Source of the DNA: Bordetella genomosp. 4
Lineage (GTDB): Bacteria; Pseudomonadota; Gammaproteobacteria; Burkholderiales; Burkholderiaceae_B
Direction: 5' to 3'
NCBI RefSeq assembly: GCF_002261185.1
Contig: NZ_NEVQ01000019.1
Coordinates: forward strand, 123,312 to 187,311
DNA: 64,000 nucleotides
Shown here: positions 9,225 to 18,259 of the stretch, in pieces
Layout of the letters: every line of letters begins with the position of its first letter
Position numbering within the stretch: position 1 is the stretch's first letter
The notes under the pieces: generated by a model
What the model saw: only the letters and a program-made list of their open reading frames with translations
The model's database searches: none
Told to the model about the DNA's origin: nothing
Made by a program: the position numbers and the translations under genes

Positions 9225-11342
9225 ATGTGCCACGCCGGTCCTCGAAAGCTGCTCCCCGTTGTCCTCGGCGCCAGTATGCTGATTCCCCTGCCGCTCGTTG
9301 CGCAAGACGCTGACACCACGACATTGGCGCCCGTCATCGTCCACGGCGCCGATGACGGCGAGAACGGTCTAGCCACCGCGCCCGTATCCAACGGCGCATT
9401 GGGGACGCGCAATGCGTTGAACACGCCGTTTTCCATCACGTCGGTCGGCGAAGAGGCGCTGGCCGACCGCCAGGTGTCATCATTAGGCGAAGTCTTCGCG
9501 CGCGACGCCAGTGTGATTGCGGTGGGCAATAGCTACAACAGCCGTCCCTCGACGTTGGTGGTGCGTGGCCTGCAGCTGGATGCGTTCAACAGCTACAAAA
9601 TCGACGGCATGTCCATCGTCAACTATGGCGTGGAGCTCCCGCTGGAACAGTTCGAACGCGTGGACCTATTGAAAGGTCCCGGCGGCTTTATGTACGGATT
9701 CGGATCACCGGGAGGCATCGTCAACTACGTCACGAAAAAGCCGACCGAAGACTTTCTGGCCAGCGTCGATGTGGGCTATCGGTCAGACAGCATTTTTCAA
9801 GAACATGTGGATATGGGCGGACGAGTGGGGCCGGACAAGCGTCTGGGCTACCGCCTGAACTACACGCACGAACAAGGCGATACCTATAACGATGGCAGTA
9901 TCAACCGCGACTCGTTCTCGCTGGCGCTGGACTTGCGGCTGACGCCGGATCTGCTGTGGACGTTCGAAGGCCTGTATCAAGACCGCGAGACCGACGGCAC
10001 TGTGCAGGCGGTCGCGCTACCGGCTGCGCGATATACCGGCAACGGCCTGCCGGACACCATCAGCGGCCGTACGCAATTGTCGACCGATGGCAGCGGCTAT
10101 CACGCAGTCAGCAAGTTCGCCAAAACGGGACTGCAATGGAAGTTTGCTCCAACGTGGACAGCGTCGGTGGACTACAGTTTCAGTCAGGCGATTCGTACCT
10201 ACAAAGAAGAAACGCTGAATCTGCTGAACGAGGCAGGCGACTATGACGACTATATGTACGATCAGAAAAATGCGTACCGATTTAATCAGTTGCAAGCCAT
10301 GGTCCAAGGCCAATTCGCTACCGGTTTTCTGACGCATGAGGTAGTGCTGGGCGCAGCGACGCAGACGCAGGCCAATGATTTCAATTCAAATAGCTTTTAC
10401 GGGTCGATCGGCTACGGCAACCTCTATGACGGTGCACGTCCTTCCCCCTACACCGGATCGCGGACGCCCCAAATGTACCGGGGCGCAGAATACGAGCAGG
10501 ATGCCTTGTTTGCCAGCGATACGATCAGCATAGGCGAGCATTGGTCGCTATTGGCCGGTGCGCGTTATATCTCGTACCGGCAGCACAGTATCAATGCCGC
10601 AGGCGTTGCAGGCGAAGCCTACAAAAAACATCCTCTCACACCGACTTTCGCGTTGATGTACAAGCCGGCTGCAGGAACCACGGTGTACGCCAGCTATGTA
10701 GAGTCCTTGGAACAGGGCAGCACAGTGGGCAGTCAGTATGCAAATGCGGGCGCCACCCTGGCACCGCTCAAGAGCAAGCAGTACGAATTCGGCATCAAAA
10801 CGGCGCAAAGCGATTGGGGCGCCTCCGCGGCGCTGTTCCGCATCGAACGCGGAACCGGCTACGTGAACAACGCCAATGAATATGTGCAGGATGGCGAGGG
10901 ACGCATTCAAGGGCTGGAACTGGCCGGCAATGTCCGCGTGGCGCGCGATTGGGATCTGCAGGCCAACGCCATGTGGCTGAGCGCGAAATACCAGACGGGC
11001 AATGCCGCCTTGGAGGGCAATCGTTTGCCGGGCTCCGCGCGCTTTATCGCATCGGGTCAAGTCACCTATGCCCTGCCCGCCCTGCCGGGGCTCAGCGTCG
11101 CTGCCGGCGTGAAATACGTGGGATCGTCCAATCTCGATTCGGCCAATAATCTGACCGTGCCCAGCTATTACACCGTGGATCTGGGCGCCGTATACCGTAC
11201 GCGAATCGCCACCAAAAACGTGGTGCTGCGCGCTGCCATCGATAACCTGACCAATCGCCGCTACTGGTATTACGTGGGAGAAAACAGCATCCTGCCCTCG
11301 CCGTCGCGCACGGTCAGCCTGAATGCCCAGGTCTATTTCTGA
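9225..11342 (+). CDS. TonB-dependent siderophore receptor (outer membrane)
   Basis: This 705-residue protein is a ferric-siderophore outer-membrane receptor. A signal peptide ends near the Ala-Gln at residues 26-27, followed by a TonB-box-like TLAPVIV. The plug domain follows, with the typical stretches VVRGLQLDAF, LEQFERVDLLKGPGGFMYG and SPGGIVNYVTKKP. The beta-barrel ends in the terminal aromatic LNAQVYF, as expected for outer-membrane insertion. It has no secretin/TonB N-terminal signalling domain and no adjacent ECF sigma/FecR pair, so cell-surface signalling is unlikely. AAGAAG at 9212 precedes the start. Substrate cannot be told from the sequence. The gene overlaps the convergent 11333-11938 gene by 10 bases. 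Confidence 0.93.
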   Translation: MCHAGPRKLLPVVLGASMLIPLPLVAQDADTTTLAPVIVHGADDGENGLATAPVSNGALGTRNALNTPFSITSVGEEALADRQVSSLGEVFARDASVIAVGNSYNSRPSTLVVRGLQLDAFNSYKIDGMSIVNYGVELPLEQFERVDLLKGPGGFMYGFGSPGGIVNYVTKKPTEDFLASVDVGYRSDSIFQEHVDMGGRVGPDKRLGYRLNYTHEQGDTYNDGSINRDSFSLALDLRLTPDLLWTFEGLYQDRETDGTVQAVALPAARYTGNGLPDTISGRTQLSTDGSGYHAVSKFAKTGLQWKFAPTWTASVDYSFSQAIRTYKEETLNLLNEAGDYDDYMYDQKNAYRFNQLQAMVQGQFATGFLTHEVVLGAATQTQANDFNSNSFYGSIGYGNLYDGARPSPYTGSRTPQMYRGAEYEQDALFASDTISIGEHWSLLAGARYISYRQHSINAAGVAGEAYKKHPLTPTFALMYKPAAGTTVYASYVESLEQGSTVGSQYANAGATLAPLKSKQYEFGIKTAQSDWGASAALFRIERGTGYVNNANEYVQDGEGRIQGLELAGNVRVARDWDLQANAMWLSAKYQTGNAALEGNRLPGSARFIASGQVTYALPALPGLSVAAGVKYVGSSNLDSANNLTVPSYYTVDLGAVYRTRIATKNVVLRAAIDNLTNRRYWYYVGENSILPSPSRTVSLNAQVYF

Positions 11343-11938
11343 TTATCCGGCGGTTTGACCTGCATCAACTGTGGCGGTTGCGCGAAGCGTAGGTAGCGCG
11401 GTTGCTGCGGCTGCAGCGTCACCACGACTCGGAGCGAGTCGGCCACATCGCGCGGCGCGAGAAACGCCTCGCGCACACGCACGATAGAGCCGGTCTTTGC
11501 GCCCGACATATAGATCGTCGTCGTGCAAGGCCGCGCTTCCGAGCGAGGCAAGCGCATGGCTTCAGTCGGCGCCCAACGCCGGCCATCGGGACTTTCGAGG
11601 GAAATCGTGCATCCGCGCCAGTTCTTGGCCAGATCCGCGTCTTGCACTTGTACCTCGAATTCGGCCAACATCCCCATGGCCCCCTCGGGAATGTCTTTAC
11701 CGGCGGGGACCGGCACCATACGGAATTTGCTCAGTTTCCATTGCGAGCCACCGAAATCACCGCTGCCGTTGACAGCGACATCTTGTGCCAGACGATCCCG
11801 ACTCACCCACCATGCACTGATCGACTCATAGGCGGACACACCGATAAGCAGGGGCAACAGCACGATCAACGCATAAAGACTGCGGCGGCGCCAGCGCTTT
11901 TCGTCGGCATCCAGCGGACTGTCGCTGCGCCCGTTCAT
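11333..11938 (-). CDS. Small membrane-anchored protein, third gene of an ABC-like trio
   Basis: The frame is open further upstream, but the ATG at 11936-11938 overlaps the previous gene's stop as ATGA and gives 201 residues. The N-terminus is a short charged segment (EKRWRRR), then one hydrophobic helix (about residues 22-39) and an extracytoplasmic domain rich in predicted beta structure. Two Cys residues (one in WRGCTISLES, one in ARPCTTTIYM) could form a disulfide. I do not recognise the family. It is the last of three translationally coupled genes, and its stop overlaps the end of the convergent TonB receptor. A function in the periplasm with its two partners is inferred. Confidence 0.72.
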   Translation of the reverse strand: MNGRSDSPLDADEKRWRRRSLYALIVLLPLLIGVSAYESISAWWVSRDRLAQDVAVNGSGDFGGSQWKLSKFRMVPVPAGKDIPEGAMGMLAEFEVQVQDADLAKNWRGCTISLESPDGRRWAPTEAMRLPRSEARPCTTTIYMSGAKTGSIVRVREAFLAPRDVADSLRVVVTLQPQQPRYLRFAQPPQLMQVKPPDNQK

Positions 11939-12525
11939 GGTTGGGCTCCGTCCAGCCGATTGAGAGAAACGAGATCTGCGACTTCCAACGCACCATCGGC
12001 CGCCCGAGGCAAGTCGTCCAATGCGATATGGGCCTCGGCATCCAGGCGCGGCGGCAGCCCTGACGGCCACACGACCAAGGTCGCATCGCCCACCTGGTCT
12101 GGCCGGATCTCGAACAGAAACCGCCCGAATGTGGACAGGCCCGGATCCAACCTGATGGGAGTCATGTGCGGCGGGTTCACGGCGCGATCGGATTGCTCGT
12201 AGCGCAGCCCCTGTGGTCCGTCCCAAAAACCTCTCGTGATGGACATCGATTCCGAACGCGCCGTGAGGGAGGCAGTCACAATCGCCCACAAACCCGACGT
12301 CGTGAGCACCACGTCTTTGCCGATATACCGATACGCGATTTTCCGGGCAAATTGCACGCGCTGCACCTCGATATCGAATAGCCGGGTCGATGCCGTCTCG
12401 TGCATGCCGGCACGCACCGGGATCGCCCCCGTCAATTCATCATAGCGCGGCGTGGTGCGCTGCATCGCGAACAATACGGCAGCGGCGATCAGGATCAGCG
12501 CCAATGTCGCCAAGCGCCGCTTCAC
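11935..12525 (-). CDS. Small membrane-anchored protein, second gene of the trio
   Basis: The 196-residue protein has an N-terminal helix MKRRLATLALILIAAAVLF, reading as an uncleaved anchor or signal, and a periplasmic domain of about 170 residues with alternating hydrophobic stretches (LFDIEVQRVQF, GLWAIVTASLTAR). No catalytic motif or family is recognised. Both ends overlap neighbours by four bases (ATGA), which argues for coupled translation and fixed stoichiometry with the flanking two proteins. Confidence 0.75.
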   Translation of the reverse strand: MKRRLATLALILIAAAVLFAMQRTTPRYDELTGAIPVRAGMHETASTRLFDIEVQRVQFARKIAYRYIGKDVVLTTSGLWAIVTASLTARSESMSITRGFWDGPQGLRYEQSDRAVNPPHMTPIRLDPGLSTFGRFLFEIRPDQVGDATLVVWPSGLPPRLDAEAHIALDDLPRAADGALEVADLVSLNRLDGAQP

Positions 12526-13157
12526 GAGGCTCGCTCCGTAGCGCCGGCAGCCGACGGCGCGGCAGCGGGTGTACTCGTGGCAGGTGCTGGGGCGGGGTCC
12601 AACGGCAACGTGAATTGCCCGATCACTTTAGGGTTCGTCCACAACGGGGTGCCATAGAGGTTATCGACAGGTTTATAGGTCTTGGCGATAACCTCTATCG
12701 GCATTTTTTCCGGCAACGACACCGAGCCGGACAATACCCAGACATAGGCCACGCGTTCAGGCATACCGGGATGCAGCAAAGGAATCATCTTCGAGTCGCG
12801 CAATAGCGCCACATCAGGATTTTCGGGTTTGGCGCCCGCGGGCCATTTGGGTTTGAGCGTGTCGTTATACGCACGGCTCGAAGATGCCGAGCGATTATTC
12901 AAATCGACTTCCACGACCAGGGCCTGTTGCCCCGGCTGCAGCCGTACCCCATAGACTCGTTCTGCTTTGCTGACCCAGGCGCGATGCGGCACCACTTGCC
13001 ATCGGCCCGCATCGATTTGCGCGCCTGCTTCATACTGCGTCACGGGCGCAACGGTCCCCGCACCCATGATGGTGTAGACCGTTGCCGTGCAGACCGCCAC
13101 GGTAGAACCCACCCCAGTGGCAATCCGGGTTTTGAGCTTTCCGAGTGCTGGACGCAT
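12522..13157 (-). CDS. Small membrane-anchored protein, first gene of the trio
   Basis: The 211-residue protein has a positively charged N-terminus, one hydrophobic segment (about residues 12-32), and a domain containing QALVVEVDLNNRSASSS that looks like an Ig-like or DUF4352-type fold. The last 30 residues are Pro/Ala/Thr rich. It heads the three-gene operon ending at 11333. The family is unknown to me. The similar design of all three proteins (anchor plus beta domain) suggests diverged paralogs forming one envelope complex, which is inference. The 120 bases upstream of the start hold no gene. Confidence 0.72.
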   Translation of the reverse strand: MRPALGKLKTRIATGVGSTVAVCTATVYTIMGAGTVAPVTQYEAGAQIDAGRWQVVPHRAWVSKAERVYGVRLQPGQQALVVEVDLNNRSASSSRAYNDTLKPKWPAGAKPENPDVALLRDSKMIPLLHPGMPERVAYVWVLSGSVSLPEKMPIEVIAKTYKPVDNLYGTPLWTNPKVIGQFTLPLDPAPAPATSTPAAAPSAAGATERAS

Positions 13158-13278
13158 CCGCGCTCCCGTATCAACGTGCGTAGATTGGGTGTTGCCGAAA
13201 GTCCGAAATCGTAGCCGCCCGCGGCGCAGGAGAATCTTGCAGTTTTGTTTCTATACGTACAGCATTATTTCCGCCGCA

Positions 13279-13686
13279 TCACGAGCGTGCAGTAGTGTCC
13301 TCGGCGAACACCGCACCTCGATCAGCGAGCAGCTGGCGCAACACACTGCGATGGCAGCGATTTTCGTGCTCGCAATAGCACCCGACGGAGAAATCCGTCG
13401 TCGCCGACAGCGCCGCCAACACATCGAGTACCTTGGCCGCATCGCCATGATTCAGCTCGGCGTGCATCTTGCGGGCGACCGTGCGCCATTGCGCGTCCGT
13501 TGTGACGGCTAGGGCTTGCGTGACCAGCTCTGGACTGGGCGACAGCGTAGGCAACCAGACATCGTAATAATTACGGCTGGCGAACTCGGCCTTGGGCACG
13601 CCGCGCGGCGGACGTCGCACCGTTCCGATACGCAGCCCCTCACCCTCCAGGCGTGGGGAACCCAATCGCACGATGCGAACGCTCAC
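13279..13686 (-). CDS. DUF488 family protein
   Basis: The 135-residue protein matches the DUF488 family by its landmarks: IRIGTVRRPP-like N-terminus, NYYDVWLPTLSPS in the middle and FSVGCYCEHENRCHRSVLR at the end, with the Cys-x-Cys and Cys-His pairs that may bind a metal. The biochemical role of the family is not established. The start is GTG, preceded by GGAGGTGATT, an almost complete match to the 16S anti-Shine-Dalgarno, which settles it. The gene begins three bases after the tpm stop, so the two form an operon. Confidence 0.85.
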   Translation of the reverse strand: MSVRIVRLGSPRLEGEGLRIGTVRRPPRGVPKAEFASRNYYDVWLPTLSPSPELVTQALAVTTDAQWRTVARKMHAELNHGDAAKVLDVLAALSATTDFSVGCYCEHENRCHRSVLRQLLADRGAVFAEDTTARS

Positions 13687-13689
13687 GAA

Positions 13690-14349
13690 TCACCTCCGCC
13701 GCTGCAACCGATATACCAGCGTATCCAATTTCGCCAGGCCACGCTCTTTGAATTTCGGTTCTTTGTCCAGAATATCGCGCCGATCGATCAAGGCCGCATC
13801 CGAGTGACCGGCATAGATCGCCTGGACCTCGTCGTCGCCGACCGAGAATGGCGGGCCTTCCATCTGGCTTTGATCGTAGTCCAGGGTAATCAACAAACCA
13901 CGATACGCGTCGGATAACTGCCCATAGACATGCTTCGCATAGCGTCCGCGCATATCCTCAGGCAGCGCCACCAGTGCCGCGCGATCATAGGCGCCCACGC
14001 ATTCACCGAGCACATCCGCCCCCAACGAAAAAATATCGCCGCAATAAATCTCGATCTTGCCAGCAGCGTAATACCGCCCCTGGTCCGCGTCGCGTACCGT
14101 GGGCGTCAGATTGTTTTCCGCAAAGAACTGCTCTACGGCCAGCGATGACAATTCAACGCCCAATACCTGGTGCCCCTGCTCGGCCAGCCACACCATATCC
14201 AGCGATTTCCCGCTCAACGGCACCAGCACTTTGCACCCTGCCGGCAATTCCAGCGCAGGCCAATACTTCGCCAACAACGGCGTCACGCGTGTCTGATGAA
14301 AATGCGTACGCCCGTCACGCCAGCGTTCCAGCCAAAATTCTGCGTCCAT
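13690..14349 (-). CDS. tpm: Thiopurine S-methyltransferase
   Basis: This is a 219-residue SAM-dependent methyltransferase. Family marks are [19 protein letters not shown] at the N-terminus, the SAM-binding [18 protein letters not shown] (about residues 42-59) and [13 protein letters not shown]. Length fits bacterial TPMT (about 218). Known bacterial enzymes methylate thiopurines and selenium or tellurium oxyanions, giving tellurite or selenite tolerance. It is cytoplasmic and is the first gene of a pair with the DUF488 gene. Confidence 0.93.
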   Translation of the reverse strand: MDAEFWLERWRDGRTHFHQTRVTPLLAKYWPALELPAGCKVLVPLSGKSLDMVWLAEQGHQVLGVELSSLAVEQFFAENNLTPTVRDADQGRYYAAGKIEIYCGDIFSLGADVLGECVGAYDRAALVALPEDMRGRYAKHVYGQLSDAYRGLLITLDYDQSQMEGPPFSVGDDEVQAIYAGHSDAALIDRRDILDKEPKFKERGLAKLDTLVYRLQRRR

Positions 14350-14463
14350 CCGATGCCTCTGCTCCAGGTATTATCGATATGGATATTATTGTAGAAACAA
14401 ACGCGGTGCGACTCCTCCCGCCTCGGGCTTTCGCAAACGACAATCGTCCGGTATGCTCTTATC

Positions 14464-14601
14464 CATGGACAACACATACGCCTGCTTCTGCGATCTGCAT
14501 TCGCGACGAACGACTCGACGATTTCGTTGAGTGGCTTTGTCTTGTCCCAGCACCGTGATTGGTGTTTCCCCCAAAGGCCACGATACCGCGTGGCCTTTTT
14601 G
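14464..14601 (+). ncRNA. Candidate small RNA or leader RNA ending in a strong terminator
   Basis: Between tpm and the GNAT gene a -10-like TATGCT (14452-14457) would start a transcript near 14464 that ends at the strong terminator at 14573-14600, a product of about 138 bases. A 21-codon frame (14465-14530, MDNTYACFCDLHSRR...) starts almost at the predicted 5' end but has no ribosome site. It could be a leader peptide of an attenuator for the GNAT gene 70 bases downstream, or chance. The -35 region is weak, so confidence is low. Confidence 0.35.
14573..14600 (+). terminator. Rho-independent terminator
   Basis: The inverted repeat AAAGGCCACG / CGTGGCCTTT is separated by a short loop and followed by a T run, reading on the plus strand. 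No plus-strand gene lies upstream within 1 kb, so it must end a non-coding transcript or act as an attenuator for the acetyltransferase. Confidence 0.8.
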
Positions 14602-14672
14602 TTGTGTATTGCCTTCCTCGCCTCGGGGTATTCGAATTGGCCTTTGTTTTTTCAACCTTGAAGGAACAAAGT

Positions 14673-15143
14673 GTGAATCCCGTCGAATTTTCAATCCGGA
14701 CGTTTCAACCCATTGATGCAGACGCCGTCGTGCAATTATGGACCGCCTGCGGCCTGACGCGGCCGTGGAATGACCCGTATAGAGACATCGCTCGCAAGCT
14801 CACTGTGCAACCCGAAATGTTTCTGGTGGGCACTGTGGACGATACCATCGTGGCTGCTGTCATGGGCGGTTATGACGGCCATCGTGGCTGGGTGAATTAT
14901 CTGGCTGTCGCGCCTGATTATCAGCGGCGCGGCTACGCCGCAGCATTGATGCAGGAAATCGAGCAGCGGCTGCTTGCCCTGGGCTGCCCCAAGATCAATC
15001 TGCTCGTACGTGGTGGCAATACGGCAGTGGTGACGTTCTATGAAAAGCTGGCTTTCAAACAGGATGATGTCATCAGCTTGGGGAAACGACTCATACCAGA
15101 TATGGCCCCCATGCCGACGACTGCGACGGCCCCTGGCGCCTAG
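14673..15143 (+). CDS. GNAT family N-acetyltransferase (YpeA-like)
   Basis: The 156-residue protein carries the GNAT acetyl-CoA site VAPDYQRRGYAAALMQEIEQ (about residues 77-96), followed by the beta-bulge and INLLVRGGNTAVVTFYEKLAF typical of YpeA-type acetyltransferases. The frame is open to 14559, but GTG at 14673 follows AAGGA at 14661-14665 and lies past the terminator, so it is the likely start. Substrate is unknown; members acetylate small amines or protein N-termini. It stands alone, with sodC 157 bases downstream. Confidence 0.88.
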   Translation: MNPVEFSIRTFQPIDADAVVQLWTACGLTRPWNDPYRDIARKLTVQPEMFLVGTVDDTIVAAVMGGYDGHRGWVNYLAVAPDYQRRGYAAALMQEIEQRLLALGCPKINLLVRGGNTAVVTFYEKLAFKQDDVISLGKRLIPDMAPMPTTATAPGA

Positions 15144-15300
15144 CGGCTACGCGTTCGTCTGTATCGCAAGTTGAGTTCTTGCTGCATTTTTCGGCTTGCC
15201 GCCGCTCGCACTAAATGTGTACGCTAGTCACTTGCCCTATTGGTTTTACAGAATTCGGGCGCACAGCTTTCCACGCCCGAATACGTCATCCGGAGGAGTT

Positions 15301-15831
15301 ATGAAGCGTCATCTGAAGGTCACGTTACTGGCAGGATTACTCGGTCTGGCGGCAAACGCCTATGCCGATGTCACGGTACCGCTCCACCAGGCCACGGATA
15401 AAGGCCCGGGCCAGGAAATTGGCTCCGTCAGCCTGGCCGATAGCAAGTACGGCCTGGTGCTGACGCCCAACCTCAAAGACCTGCCGCCGGGCGTGCATGG
15501 ATTTCATGTGCACGACAAAGGCAGTTGCGATGCCACGCAGCAAGACGGCAAGACCGTGCCTGCAGGCGGCGCCGGTGGGCATTACGACCCCGATGGCACT
15601 AAAAAACATAGCACGCCCTGGGACGATGGCGGCCACCGCGGCGATCTGCCTGCGCTCTATGTCGGTGCAGATGGCACAGCGACCACACCAGTGCTGGCTC
15701 CGCGCCTGAAACTGTCAGAAGTCCAGGGCCGTGCGTTGATGGTGCATGCAGGCGGCGACAATCACAGCGATCATCCCAAACCGCTGGGCGGCGGTGCGGG
15801 CCGTATCGCCTGCGGCGTTATCCCGAAATAA
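15301..15831 (+). CDS. sodC: Periplasmic Cu/Zn superoxide dismutase
   Basis: The 176-residue enzyme dismutates superoxide in the periplasm. It has a signal peptide [20 protein letters not shown] with cleavage near Ala22. Metal ligands are visible: His69 and His71 (HGFHVHD), His94, His103, His112, Asp115 and His149. Cys76 and Cys171 form the usual disulfide. Length is normal for bacterial SodC. The ATG at 15301 follows CGGAGGAGTT. An upstream extension of the frame by 35 codons is rejected because the signal peptide would be buried. Confidence 0.96.
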   Translation: MKRHLKVTLLAGLLGLAANAYADVTVPLHQATDKGPGQEIGSVSLADSKYGLVLTPNLKDLPPGVHGFHVHDKGSCDATQQDGKTVPAGGAGGHYDPDGTKKHSTPWDDGGHRGDLPALYVGADGTATTPVLAPRLKLSEVQGRALMVHAGGDNHSDHPKPLGGGAGRIACGVIPK

Positions 15832-15857
15832 TCGCCGGTAACGCGTAACGCAATCGT

Positions 15858-15895
15858 TCGCCGCGGAAAACTCCAGCAGGAGTCTGCCGCGGCGA
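15858..15895. terminator. Hairpin between convergent sodC and lon
   Basis: TCGCCGCGG at 15858-15866 pairs with CCGCGGCGA at 15887-15895, and an inner ACTCC/GGAGT pair extends it. It lies between two convergent stops and could end both transcripts. There is no T run, so the terminator call is tentative. Confidence 0.4.
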
Positions 15896-15904
15896 TCATT
15901 CCCA

Positions 15905-18259
15905 CTAGCCCGCTGCCGCCTGGGGCTCCGCCACCGGCGCCTGAGTTTCCTGCCCATCGATTGCATACCGGATCGCATCCTCTATCCGATCGAGCAACAG
16001 GAACTTCAGTTTCTGGCGTGCTTCGGCGGGCACATCGTCCAGATCCTTTTCATTGCGTCTCGGGATCATCACCGTCGTGATCCCCGCACGCAATGCGGCC
16101 AGGGTCTTTTCCTTTATGCCGCCAATAGGCAATACCAGGCCTCGCAGGCTGACTTCACCGGTCATCGCGATATCCGAACGCACTGGCCTGCCCGATAGCA
16201 GCGAGGCCAAGGCCAGGAACATGGCAACGCCCGCGCTAGGACCGTCTTTGGGCGTGGCACCTGCCGGGACGTGGATATGCACGTCGATTTTCTCCAGCGA
16301 ATCACCGCTCCAGATTTTGGCCAGCGTCAACGCAGTCTGCGCGGACTCCTTCATCACGTCACCCAACTGCCCTGTCAAGATCAGGCGGCCCGAGCCCGGC
16401 GTCTTGCTTGCCTCGATGAACAGGATATCCCCGCCCACCGGCGTCCAGGCCAAGCCTGTGGCCACGCCTGGCACGCTGGTGCGCAAGGCGACTTCATTCT
16501 CGAAACGATGGGCGCCCAGGATTGCAGGCAGATCGGGAGCGTCGATCACGATATGCTCGGTCTTGCCCTCTGCAATCTGCATGGCAGCGTGGCGCAGCGC
16601 GGCACCCACCTCGCGCTCGAGCTGACGCACGCCCGCCTCGCGGGTGTAATCGCCCACGATGGAGGACAAGGCGGCATCCGTCAGTTCGGCTTGCTCGGGC
16701 TTGAGCCCATTGGCCTCCAACTGGCGCGCGACCAGATACCGGCGTGCGATCTGGATTTTTTCTTCTTCCGTATAGCCAGGAAGTTGAATGATTTCCATAC
16801 GATCACGCAGCGGACCCGGAATGGTGTCCAGCATGTTTGCCGTGCAAATGAACATCACGTGCGACAGATCGAAATCCACGCCCAGGTAGTTGTCGCGGAA
16901 TTTGTGATTCTGCTCGGGATCCAGCACCTCTAGCAGCGCACTGCCCGGATCGCCATGAAATCCACCGGCGCCGAGCTTGTCGATCTCGTCCAGCATCACG
17001 ACCGCATTATTCGTGCCCGCACGCCGCATCGCCTGGATGATGTTGCCCGGCAAGGCGCCCAGATAGGTGCGACGATGGCCGCGGATTTCCGCCTCGTCAT
17101 GCACACCACCCAAGGCTACCCGCTGAAAGGCGCGCCCTGTGGCCCGCGCGATGGACTGCCCCAGCGAGGTCTTGCCCACACCCGGAGGGCCGGCAAAACA
17201 CAGAATCGGGCTGCGGCCCTGCGGATTGAGTTTGCGCACCGCCAGGTATTCCAGAATACGACGCTTGATCTTGTCCAGGCCGAAATGGTCTTCGTCCAGG
17301 ATTTTGCGCGCTTCGGCCAGGTCGATGGGCGGCTGCGGCGACTGTTTCCACGGCAGCTCGGTCAACCACTCCAGATAAGTGCGCAGCATGGCCGACTCGC
17401 CACTGGCCTCGCCCATGCGTTGCAGACGGCCCAGTTCCTTGCGAGCGTGGCTCAGCACCTCGTCGGGCATGCCGGCAGCCTCAATGCTTTCTTTCAGGCG
17501 TGCGACTTCCGCCGCGCTGTCATCAACCTCGCCCAGCTCTTTCTGAATCTGGCGCAGCTGCTCGCGCAGCACCGTCTCGCGCTGACGCTCATCGAATTGT
17601 GCGCGGGTACGGTCGCCGATCTCTTTGGACAGCCGCAATACCTCGACGCGCCCGGACAGCAGTTCGATGGATTTGTCCAGACGGCGCGACAAGTCGAACG
17701 TTTCCAGGATGTCCTGTTTCTGTTCGGGCTTGATATCGATCATGTGCGTGACCATATCGGCCAGCAACCCGGGCGACTCGATGCTGCGCACGACGCCTGC
17801 CAACTCATCGGGCACATTGGGCAACAGCGCAATGGCCTCGATCGCCTGCTCTTTCAATTGCAGGAAACGGGCCTCGACCTGGCTGTCCTGCGCCTCGGCC
17901 TCGGCGACCTCGGCGACACGGGCCACCATGTACGGCCATCCTTCCAGGAACTCCAGCACGCGAAAACGCGACTGTCCCTGCACCAGCAGATGATGCGCAC
18001 CTTCCTGGCCCGTGATGTACCGGGCGATAGGCCCTTCGGTGCCCACCCAGCAAAGGTCATTCGGCCCGACATCGTTCTTGGACGGATCGCGCTGCAAGAG
18101 GAACCCGACGGGGCGCTCGGTTTTCACGGCCTCTTGGGCCGCAGCGATAGAAGACTCGCGCCGCACTGTCACTGGCGACAGTACGCCGGGAAATAGCACC
18201 GCGTCGCGCAACGGAATGATGATGCGTGCGTCGTCGGGCAGAATGCGGGTGTCGCTCAT
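15905..18259 (-). CDS. lon: ATP-dependent endopeptidase La (Lon)
   Basis: The 784-residue cytoplasmic AAA+ serine protease degrades misfolded and regulatory proteins. The LAN domain occupies about residues 10-200, followed by a coiled region. Walker A is GPPGVGKTS (357-365) and Walker B VVMLDEID (420-427). The catalytic dyad is Ser675 in DGPSAGVAMF and Lys718 in GGIKEKTL, the same 43-residue spacing as in E. coli. ATG at 18257-18259 overlaps the hsp20 stop (ATGA) and follows GGGAGG in minus orientation. Pairing with hsp20 suggests a heat-shock Lon. Bacteria of this group often carry a second Lon near clpX, and this one may be the accessory copy. Confidence 0.95.
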   Translation of the reverse strand: MSDTRILPDDARIIIPLRDAVLFPGVLSPVTVRRESSIAAAQEAVKTERPVGFLLQRDPSKNDVGPNDLCWVGTEGPIARYITGQEGAHHLLVQGQSRFRVLEFLEGWPYMVARVAEVAEAEAQDSQVEARFLQLKEQAIEAIALLPNVPDELAGVVRSIESPGLLADMVTHMIDIKPEQKQDILETFDLSRRLDKSIELLSGRVEVLRLSKEIGDRTRAQFDERQRETVLREQLRQIQKELGEVDDSAAEVARLKESIEAAGMPDEVLSHARKELGRLQRMGEASGESAMLRTYLEWLTELPWKQSPQPPIDLAEARKILDEDHFGLDKIKRRILEYLAVRKLNPQGRSPILCFAGPPGVGKTSLGQSIARATGRAFQRVALGGVHDEAEIRGHRRTYLGALPGNIIQAMRRAGTNNAVVMLDEIDKLGAGGFHGDPGSALLEVLDPEQNHKFRDNYLGVDFDLSHVMFICTANMLDTIPGPLRDRMEIIQLPGYTEEEKIQIARRYLVARQLEANGLKPEQAELTDAALSSIVGDYTREAGVRQLEREVGAALRHAAMQIAEGKTEHIVIDAPDLPAILGAHRFENEVALRTSVPGVATGLAWTPVGGDILFIEASKTPGSGRLILTGQLGDVMKESAQTALTLAKIWSGDSLEKIDVHIHVPAGATPKDGPSAGVAMFLALASLLSGRPVRSDIAMTGEVSLRGLVLPIGGIKEKTLAALRAGITTVMIPRRNEKDLDDVPAEARQKLKFLLLDRIEDAIRYAIDGQETQAPVAEPQAAAG

